Program-made: the position numbers and the translations under genes
Assembly (NCBI GenBank): GCA_902798675.1
Contig: CADBXQ010000021.1
Coordinates: 1 to 11,253, forward strand
Source: Oscillospiraceae bacterium
GTDB lineage: Bacteria; Bacillota; Clostridia; Oscillospirales; Ruminococcaceae
Direction: 5' to 3'
DNA length: 11,253 nucleotides
In this document: positions 5,763 through 11,253 of the stretch, one piece after another
How positions within the stretch are numbered: position 1 is the first letter of the stretch
Layout: each line of letters opens with the position of its first letter
The notes under the pieces: model-generated
Told to the model about the DNA's origin: nothing
Databases searched by the model: none
Seen by the model: the letters and a program-made list of their open reading frames with translations, nothing else

Positions 5763-6148
5763 GTTTTTGTTGAAAATATGTTTTTTGCAAAAGTTAAAAT
5801 GTCTGATAAATTTCAACAATTGTTTTTAACATATCAAATCCCATGTATAATGAGTTTTTAACCTTTTCAACATAGTTTTCAACATACTTCCTAACAATAA
5901 AATCAAAAAGTTTTCCACTTGAATAAACAAGTTTTCAACAATTTAATATTTACAAACAGTATTACCGGGCAAAAACATTATAAATACGGGATCTTCACAA
6001 ATTGATATTCAAAAAAATGAAAGTTGAAAACCAGGCCTCACTAAGTGCATAATTTGATAAATATTCAATTAAAATTAAAAATAAATTATCTTTGAGCTCG
6101 TTTAACTACCACTTGTTGTGGATATTTTAAAAAAGACACGGAGTCTGA
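5763..6148. other. Non-coding AT-rich region with DnaA-box-like nonamers (origin-like)
   Basis: No supported gene lies in this stretch. TTTTCAACA occurs on the plus strand at 5864-5872, 5876-5884 and 5932-5940 and on the minus strand at 5768-5776, with one-base variants ATTTCAACA (5810-5818) and TTTTCAACT (minus, 6022-6030). TTTTCCACT lies at 5911-5919, and TGTGGATAT (6117-6125) is one base from the DnaA box TGTGGATAA. The segment 6048-6090 is almost pure A/T, like a DNA-unwinding element. Such clusters mark DnaA binding near clostridial and bacillar origins. No dnaA or dnaN is in the window, so a regulatory or secondary DnaA cluster is equally possible. Confidence 0.4.
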
Positions 6149-6307
6149 ATGGGTTTATATATTACAGTTGATTGTGAGACGGCGGCGGTTAGCTTGGTTT
6201 TTGCATTGTTTTTTGGAACAGATTCAAGGATATTCGAGCTTTTCGAAGTTTTTTTTGAATCAAGCGGCAGATTTTTTAAGCAAGGGATCTTATTGGGACA
6301 AATCTAA
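6149..6307 (+). CDS. Doubtful 52-residue hydrophobic ORF
   Basis: ATG at 6149 follows CGGAG (6139-6143) by 5 bases and opens a frame reading MGLYITVDCETAAVSLVFAL to TAA at 6307. Residues 12-23 are hydrophobic and the rest is Phe-rich. Inside it, GATTCAA (6221-6227) and TTGAATC (6255-6261) enclose a second inverted repeat TTCGA/TCGAA (6233-6247), so the DNA could instead encode a structured RNA. No promoter is evident. A competing TTG-started frame at 6168 has no ribosome binding site. Confidence 0.3.
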   Translation: MGLYITVDCETAAVSLVFALFFGTDSRIFELFEVFFESSGRFFKQGILLGQI

Positions 6308-6430
6308 CCCAATCCGACAATACAAACTGAAAAATTTTGCGCTTTTTTGCTATTTGTAATACAATAATATGCAAACCCACAAAAATTTTTTGAAAAACTT
6401 TCGCAAATAGGTGCAAAATATGAAATAACG

Positions 6431-6439
6431 TGCTATAAT
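6431..6439 (+). promoter_or_regulatory. Extended -10 promoter of rlmB
   Basis: TGC-TATAAT (6431-6439) is a perfect extended -10. The -35 position (6411-6416, GTGCAA) is poor, which an extended -10 tolerates. The transcript would start near 6446. Confidence 0.65.
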
Positions 6440-6478
6440 GCTAGGGTGAATGTTTTTAAAAGATGGGTGTGTTTTAGA

Positions 6479-7219
6479 ATGATGAGTCAAATAATACTGG
6501 GGAAAAATTCCGTTGAAGAAGCAATAAAATCCGGCAGGCATATTGACAAAATTTTTATATCAAAAACTGCCCGAAATCTGCAAAAGCTGCTGGAGGCCGC
6601 CGGGCGCGCCGAAATTGTCATTAAATATGTTGACCCTTGTAAATTAAACCAATATGGCAAAAATAGCCAAGGAGTCGTTGCGATGGCAAGTCCTATTAAA
6701 TATGCTCAGGTTTTGGATATACTGAGCCTTGCAAAAAGCCGAGGAGAACCCCCTTTTGTTGTCCTTTGCGATGGCATAGAAGATCCCCACAATTTGGGCG
6801 CTTTAATCAGGACCGCCGAAGCCGCAGGAGCTCATGGCTTGATCATCCCAAAAAGAAGGAGCGCTTCAATAACGCCGGTTGTTGAAAAAACCTCATCAGG
6901 CGCCGTTAATTCTTTGCTGATCGCGCGAGTTTCAAACCTTCCCAGTTGCATAGACCATCTCAAAAAAATGGGACTGTGGATCTATTGTGCGGATATGGAC
7001 GGGCAAAATTGGTGTGAAATTGATTTTTCTGGAGCAATCGGCCTGGTTGTTGGCTCGGAAGGATTTGGCGTTAAAAAACTGGTTAAACAGAAAGCTGACG
7101 GCTCAATTTCCCTTCCAATGTCCGGAAAAATCAGCTCGCTCAACGCCTCTGTCGCTGGCGGAATAATAATGTATGAAATTTTAAGACAAAGAAAAAATAT
7201 AAAAGCTAAATTTTTTTGA
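6479..7219 (+). CDS. rlmB: 23S rRNA (guanosine-2'-O-)-methyltransferase RlmB
   Basis: A 246-residue SpoU/TrmH (SPOUT) methyltransferase that methylates the ribose of G2251 in the 23S rRNA P loop, acting on ribosome precursors in the cytoplasm. The N-terminal substrate-binding domain begins IILGKNSVEEAIKSGR; the knotted catalytic domain shows motif 1 DPHNLGALIRTAEAAGAHGL, motif 2 GLVVGSEGFGV and motif 3 ISLPMSGKISSLNASVAGGI, all intact with the conserved Asn, Arg, Glu and Ser. Length is typical of RlmB and differs from TrmH. The start is the double ATG at 6479/6482, 9 bases after GGGTG; the in-frame GTG at 6446 coincides with the predicted transcription start and would be leaderless. An AGGAG site immediately follows the stop, so a downstream ORF may be coupled. 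Confidence 0.92.
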   Translation: MMSQIILGKNSVEEAIKSGRHIDKIFISKTARNLQKLLEAAGRAEIVIKYVDPCKLNQYGKNSQGVVAMASPIKYAQVLDILSLAKSRGEPPFVVLCDGIEDPHNLGALIRTAEAAGAHGLIIPKRRSASITPVVEKTSSGAVNSLLIARVSNLPSCIDHLKKMGLWIYCADMDGQNWCEIDFSGAIGLVVGSEGFGVKKLVKQKADGSISLPMSGKISSLNASVAGGIIMYEILRQRKNIKAKFF

Positions 7220-7234
7220 GAGGAGTCGTTGGCT

Positions 7235-7366
7235 TTGGTGTATATAAACAATATTAAAATCGATTTATTAAATTTTAAATATGTAACTAATATATTAATC
7301 TCAAAAATTCATTATCCCCAAAGCAGACCTCTTTTTAAATTTTCATTCAGGCGAAAGCAACCCTGA
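7235..7366 (+). CDS. Possible 43-residue ORF after rlmB
   Basis: AGGAG (7221-7225), directly after the rlmB stop, lies 9 bases before TTG at 7235 and introduces a frame MVYINNIKIDLLNFKYVTNI running to TGA at 7364-7366. The product is basic at its C-terminus (FRRKQP). GTG at 7238 and TTG at 7229 are alternative starts. I recognise no family. The good ribosome binding site argues for translation, perhaps as a short coupling or leader peptide between rlmB and the large membrane protein gene 84 bases on. Confidence 0.35.
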   Translation: MVYINNIKIDLLNFKYVTNILISKIHYPQSRPLFKFSFRRKQP

Positions 7367-7450
7367 AAATCCCCCAAAAAACGACACATATTAAGCGCTT
7401 GAAATTGTTTAAAAAATTGGAATTTGGCCGGAGGGAGATAGGTGGTTTGA

Positions 7451-9658
7451 GTGAACAAAAATAGCAGCAAAAGCAATGCACTAACCTTTGAAGATATGCG
7501 TGATATACTAAAATCCAAAACCAGTTATGAAAATTGCTATGATCTAAAAAACAGCGTTTTAATCGAAAGCTTTGATGATTCAAAGTTTGAGCAAATAAAG
7601 TCGCCACATGACATGGAGATAACGAAAGATCTTGATTTGGAAAGGAAAAAAACGAATTTTAAAAACAGCATGAACAAATTCACACATAAAGTGAAACAGC
7701 AAAAATTTGAAAAATTTACGTCTGGTTCAAGCGATAATATATATAGCAATTCTGGCAAGACTCGCGACCCCGACACTTTCCACACAGGCGAATTTTTTCA
7801 AGCGGACGACCATGATGTTAAAAAGGTTGACGATTTAAAAAATATTAAAATTACTCAAACCGACAGTTTTTATAAATTCCAAAAACAGCGAAATAAAAAA
7901 ATAAAAAATTTTAACTGCAGTTACAGCACAGTACACAGCTCAAAGATGAGGCCGCTGTATGATCCGTCTGACGGTTCAGATGATCGAAACACCGCGTCAA
8001 AATTGTTGGTTGACAACAATTGGTCTGAGCAAATCGAATACAGATCTAAACACGATTCAAAGAAAGTAAACAAATATTTGCAAGCCTCAAAGAAAAAATA
8101 TATGATATCCACCATAATTTTGACTTTTTTGTTTTTTATTTCAATTATTTGGCAATTGGGGGTTTTCAACTATTTTTATCTCCCTCCAAGTTTAACTTTG
8201 GCCAACCCGCTTTCATATGTCTTTTTAAACTTTTGGGTTTTGATTGTTGCAACAATCCCGTTTTACAACGTTTTGCGTTCTGGAATTTCAGGACTTGTTA
8301 AACTAAAGCCAAATTCGGATAGTGCTTTGTGCGTCATGCTTTTGGGAAATATATTTCAGGTTGCGATGTTGCTTTTTTCCGGAACAGAGATGATAAACAA
8401 CAAAAATATTTTTGTTTTGACGCCGGTTGTTATTGGAGGAATGGCTTTTCATTGCATGTCAAAATATATGCACGTTGTTGCTATTTTATCTAATTTTAGG
8501 TTTATTTGCAACAAAAGCAGAAAAGGTTGCACAGTTGGTATTGTAAACGCCGAGGATTTGCTATCTGCCTTTAAACGAGGAAAAGAAAATCACGATCCTA
8601 TGGTTATTTATAAACGAAAAACAAATTTTTTCACTGATTTTATATATTATTCTTTCACACAACACATAGCAGATTCAGTCGGATATTTTTTAACCCCAAT
8701 TGGATTTTACTTGAGTGTTCTGCTTTTGTTGATTTCAGCAGTTATTTCCAAAAACATTTGGATTGCAATAACTGCTTTTGCTTCAGGTTTATGCCTAATA
8801 ACGCCATTTTCCTTTTTATTTTCGATTGTTTTTCCGTTTTTCATATCACAAAAAAAGTTACACAAAAATAAAGCTGCTTTTTTGGGATTTGATTCAAGCA
8901 AATTTGGAAAAGCAGATGCTATAATTATCAATGCTAAAGAACTGTTTCCCAACGGAACTGTTAATTTATCAGGCATACGAGTTTTTAACAGCCACCCTAT
9001 AGACGTTGACAGCATATTATATGAAGACAACATGGGCATATCCGCATGGGTTGATGATCGTCGAGTTATCATCGGAAACTACTATATGATGATTCACCAC
9101 AACGTAAATATGCCTCCCGACTCCGAAATCAAAAAGATCAGCAAAAATGGCTGTAACTATGTTTTTATTGCAATATCCGGAAAATTAACGGCCGCGTTTA
9201 TGTATGATATGTCGGCCAATTTTGACATCAAATCCAATTTGAGCTCTCTGGAAAACGAAGGAATTTCTGTTGTGATAAAGACGGTTGATGTTGTAATAAA
9301 ACCAAAAAAACTGTCAAAAATATTCAAAATATCTGAAAATTTATTTAAGATCCTCCCCGCCCAATACCATAAAAGCTACAGAAATCAAACCAAAGATATG
9401 CAAAAAGACGGCTCAGCAATAATCAGCGGCGACGATTTTATATCCTTTTCCAGCGCAATAATCGAATCTAAAAAATTCTTAACATGTCTAAAATTCGGAA
9501 TTATAACCTATATTTTAGGAATGTTTATAGAAATATTAGTTTTAGTGTTGTTTATATCTGTAAATATGATATATAAATTTTCACCAATCACCATAATATT
9601 GTTTAATCTACCGGTTTTATTATCCATAGTTTTAATTAACATATTTATAAAAAAATGA
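7451..9658 (+). CDS. P-type-ATPase-like membrane protein lacking the catalytic aspartate motif
   Basis: A 735-residue protein. Residues 1-215 are hydrophilic, rich in Lys, Asp and Asn, and probably disordered. About eight membrane helices follow: two pairs from 217 to 345, a pair around 410-465, and two at 675-733, the P1B (heavy-metal) ATPase layout. The cytoplasmic part between helices 6 and 7 keeps the landmarks out of their active form: the CPC helix reads LCLITPFSF (447-455), the DKTGTLT segment reads ADAIIINAKELFPNG with Asn494 where the phosphorylated Asp should be, WVDDRRVIIGNYY (about 533-545) resembles the nucleotide-domain strand, and the TGD loop is KTVD. No GDGxNDxP hinge is visible. 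It therefore looks like a pseudo-ATPase. GTG at 7451 is chosen: AGGTGG lies 5 bases before it and stops precede it in frame. It follows rlmB and may share its transcript. Confidence 0.75.
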   Translation: MNKNSSKSNALTFEDMRDILKSKTSYENCYDLKNSVLIESFDDSKFEQIKSPHDMEITKDLDLERKKTNFKNSMNKFTHKVKQQKFEKFTSGSSDNIYSNSGKTRDPDTFHTGEFFQADDHDVKKVDDLKNIKITQTDSFYKFQKQRNKKIKNFNCSYSTVHSSKMRPLYDPSDGSDDRNTASKLLVDNNWSEQIEYRSKHDSKKVNKYLQASKKKYMISTIILTFLFFISIIWQLGVFNYFYLPPSLTLANPLSYVFLNFWVLIVATIPFYNVLRSGISGLVKLKPNSDSALCVMLLGNIFQVAMLLFSGTEMINNKNIFVLTPVVIGGMAFHCMSKYMHVVAILSNFRFICNKSRKGCTVGIVNAEDLLSAFKRGKENHDPMVIYKRKTNFFTDFIYYSFTQHIADSVGYFLTPIGFYLSVLLLLISAVISKNIWIAITAFASGLCLITPFSFLFSIVFPFFISQKKLHKNKAAFLGFDSSKFGKADAIIINAKELFPNGTVNLSGIRVFNSHPIDVDSILYEDNMGISAWVDDRRVIIGNYYMMIHHNVNMPPDSEIKKISKNGCNYVFIAISGKLTAAFMYDMSANFDIKSNLSSLENEGISVVIKTVDVVIKPKKLSKIFKISENLFKILPAQYHKSYRNQTKDMQKDGSAIISGDDFISFSSAIIESKKFLTCLKFGIITYILGMFIEILVLVLFISVNMIYKFSPITIILFNLPVLLSIVLINIFIKK

Positions 9659-9675
9659 GTTATTTAGCATAAATA

Positions 9676-9717
9676 AAGCTGTATGCAATATAATTGACTA
9701 TATCTCGCATACAGCTT
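9676..9717. terminator. Long perfect hairpin between convergent genes
   Basis: AAGCTGTATGC (9676-9686) and GCATACAGCTT (9707-9717) form an 11-bp perfect stem with a 20-base loop. Read on the minus strand it is followed by TTATTTATG, on the plus strand by GTTAATAT. It lies between the membrane protein gene and the protease-like gene and probably stops both transcripts, the minus one better. Confidence 0.6.
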
Positions 9718-9743
9718 GTTAATATAAAATTTATGACTTAAAA

Positions 9744-11253
9744 TTAAAATTCTCCACTGGCTGCTTTAAGCGCATCATCAAATATATTAAACCACTCTGA
9801 CATATCTTCATTTTGAAATGCTGCTGAACTGCTGATGCATTTGCGATCATCCTTAACAAATATCATGGATAAACCATTACAATTTGGATTTTTTGGATCT
9901 TTGATATTGGAAATGCTGCCGCATAGAGCGCCCAAATCTGTCCAAGAAGGGGATTCGTTTAAAGAATCAACAACCAGTGCTTTTTGAGTTTGAGTATCTA
10001 TTCCAGCGATCGCAACCCAATGCCCCGGCTTGTTGACGATGACTGCTGACTTGTTCGCGCTAAAATGTTTTTTCAAAAGAGCCTCAGACAAAAGCCGATT
10101 GGTTTGTTGCGCGTCTTTATCGCCGTTTCCGATGTCTGAAGTCACAATATATGTGCTCAGCCCGCAATTTTGCAAATATTTTAATATTGGCTCATAGTCT
10201 TGATCGCTTTTTAAATCTCGCGCATTTCCTTTATTTTTGATATATTCATTACATACATTTCCCGCGCCATATATTCTCGACTCTTTATTTTGAACTCTAA
10301 ACCAATTTCGCGCATTTGTCGCAGCAAACAGCCAGCACAAAAGTCCGGTTTGTCTTCCCGCTTGAATTTCATTTTTCCATTTTGTCTGCAAATTTGAATC
10401 AGCGACAACATTTAAATTGAGGATGCTAAGTATTTTTTGATTAATAATTGGCAGCATAGCCTGATTTAACTTGCTATTTATGTTTTTTATATTGCCTAGA
10501 TCAAATTCACCATTATTTTCAAAATTTTCAAAGCATTTATATAATATATCATAGCATTCGTTTTCTAAAGACTGATTTTGTAAAACTTTGTAATAGTTCA
10601 TTATTTTGGTTTTTGTTCCATTAATTTCATTCAACGCTCTCCAACATTTAACACATTTTGCTAATATTACATTATCAGTTGGATGATGTTTGGCATCCGA
10701 AAATAATTGACCCACAGAAGATAAAGCTTGTCTAACATAGTTTTTATCACACTTCTCGAATAATTTCATAGAATTTTCCAGTGTTGAATCACAGTTTTTT
10801 AAAGCATATTCACCATCCCTAACTAAATCAGCTTTGATTTGCACTTTTTTCGCGACCCTTACAACTTTAGGGGCTGTTTTTAATGGAATTGGTGCCGTGA
10901 CTTTAACTTTAGGGGCTGTTTTTTCTGGAATTGGTGCCTTGATTTCAGCTTTAGGGGCTGCTTTTTCTGGAATTGGTGCCTTAATTTCAGCTTTAGGAGC
11001 TGTTTTTAATGGAATTGGAGCCGTGATTTTAACTTTAGGAGCTGTTTTTTCTGGAATTGGTGCCTTAATTTCAGCTTTAGGGGCTGCTTTTTCTGGAATT
11101 GGAGCCGTGATTTTAACTTTAGGGGCTGCTTTTTCTGGAATTGGAGCCGTGATTTTAACTTTAGGGGCCGTTTTTAATGGAATTGGAGCCGTGATTTTAA
11201 CTTTAGGGGCTGCTTTTTCTGGAATTGGAGCCGTGATTTTAACTTTAGGGGCC
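9744..11253 (-). CDS. Papain/Josephin-like cysteine protease with proline-rich repeat region (5' end outside window)
   Basis: The frame is open from the right edge to TAA at 9744-9746, at least 502 residues; the GTG at 10844 is internal, not the start. First come nine 14-residue repeats (APKVKITAPIPEKA type), then a helical segment of about 150 residues, then a C-terminal domain with a papain-fold triad: RQTGLLCWLFAATN (Cys codon 10335-10337, with Gln five residues before it), KPGHWVAIAG (His codon 10020-10022) and LVVDSLNES (Asp codon 9966-9968). The Gln-x-Gly-x-Leu-Cys and His-Trp ... Asp-Ser-Leu order resembles Josephin deubiquitinases (Gln-Glu-Gly-Ser-Leu-Cys, His-Trp, Asn-Ser-Leu) as well as C39-like and papain-like peptidases. 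No signal peptide is visible. A secreted enzyme acting on host proteins, possibly ubiquitin conjugates, is inferred; the exact family is unsettled. Confidence 0.75.
   Translation of the reverse strand, partial: APKVKITAPIPEKAAPKVKITAPIPLKTAPKVKITAPIPEKAAPKVKITAPIPEKAAPKAEIKAPIPEKTAPKVKITAPIPLKTAPKAEIKAPIPEKAAPKAEIKAPIPEKTAPKVKVTAPIPLKTAPKVVRVAKKVQIKADLVRDGEYALKNCDSTLENSMKLFEKCDKNYVRQALSSVGQLFSDAKHHPTDNVILAKCVKCWRALNEINGTKTKIMNYYKVLQNQSLENECYDILYKCFENFENNGEFDLGNIKNINSKLNQAMLPIINQKILSILNLNVVADSNLQTKWKNEIQAGRQTGLLCWLFAATNARNWFRVQNKESRIYGAGNVCNEYIKNKGNARDLKSDQDYEPILKYLQNCGLSTYIVTSDIGNGDKDAQQTNRLLSEALLKKHFSANKSAVIVNKPGHWVAIAGIDTQTQKALVVDSLNESPSWTDLGALCGSISNIKDPKNPNCNGLSMIFVKDDRKCISSSAAFQNEDMSEWFNIFDDALKAASGEF
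10875..11252 (-). repeat. 42-bp tandem repeats encoding a 14-residue Pro/Lys/Ala unit
   Basis: Nine complete 42-bp units and a degenerate tenth start (to about 10839) are in strict register; CTTTAG recurs at 10865, 10907, 10949, 10991, 11033, 11075, 11117, 11159, 11201 and 11243. Two unit classes alternate irregularly, APKVKITAPIP(E/L)K(A/T) and APKAEIKAPIPEK(A/T). Near-identity at DNA level shows recent duplication or conversion. The array continues past the window edge. The peptide is an extended, proline-broken linker. Confidence 0.95.

Noticed and set aside
6446..6478. GTG start for rlmB adding 11 residues
   Set aside because: It coincides with the predicted transcription start from the TATAAT at 6434 and the added residues are not part of the RlmB domain.
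7312..7785. Minus-strand frames over the start of the membrane protein gene
   Set aside because: They overlap one another and the 735-codon gene, and show no ribosome binding site or recognisable motif.
10839..11253. Tandem repeats as a CRISPR array
   Set aside because: Units are contiguous with no variable spacers, are multiples of three and encode protein in frame with the downstream domain.
1..11253. tRNA, rRNA, tmRNA, RNase P or SRP RNA genes and insertion sequences
   Set aside because: No cloverleaf-like arms with GTTCGANNC or conserved RNA cores were seen in the gaps, and no transposase or terminal repeat pair was found; a covariance scan was not possible.

Overview
The window is AT-rich bacterial DNA with strong AGGAGG-type ribosome binding sites, extended -10 promoters and short Lys/Asn/Ile-rich genes. 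A HisZ-dependent short HisG, a DUF1540 protein, RlmB and the Tn916-like regulator set all suggest a Firmicute of the Clostridia type. TGA is used as a stop. Two edge genes look like proteins acting on, or living in contact with, a eukaryotic host: a proline-repeat cysteine protease and a helical repeat-like protein. Together with decayed-looking enzymes (HisG, a P-type ATPase relative) this fits a host-associated, possibly intracellular clostridial symbiont. That last step is inference from gene content only.

Left part (1-2040): the 3' end of a large helical protein, a SAM-dependent methyltransferase with its own good sigma-A promoter, a hairpin terminator, and on the minus strand two small genes (a 57-residue membrane-anchored protein and a 58-residue DUF1540 protein) too short for usual ORF cut-offs.

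Middle (2100-5760): an isolated hisZ-hisG pair in which HisG has lost its PRPP-loop residues; then a regulatory island. The island has an orphan 75-residue protein gene at its left, a minus-strand two-gene unit (56-residue protein translationally coupled to a sigma region-4 protein), and a divergent XRE repressor. The divergent promoter region and the orphan gene's promoter share two sequence motifs (TTAACACA and the TTTTAGTG/CACTAAAA element), so the XRE protein probably controls all three transcripts. A strong intrinsic terminator closes the XRE transcript at 5762.

The gene-poor stretch 5763-6430 holds repeated TTTTCAACA-type nonamers plus one near-perfect DnaA box and a very AT-rich patch: it looks like a DnaA-binding or origin-like region, though no dnaA gene is near.

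Right part (6430-11253): rlmB (23S rRNA Gm2251 methyltransferase), a doubtful small ORF, and a 735-residue eight-helix membrane protein laid out like a P1B-type ATPase but lacking the phosphorylated Asp motif and the metal-site cysteines. Convergent to it on the minus strand is the C-terminal part of a protease-like protein whose upstream portion is nine or more perfect-length 42-bp repeats running off the window edge.
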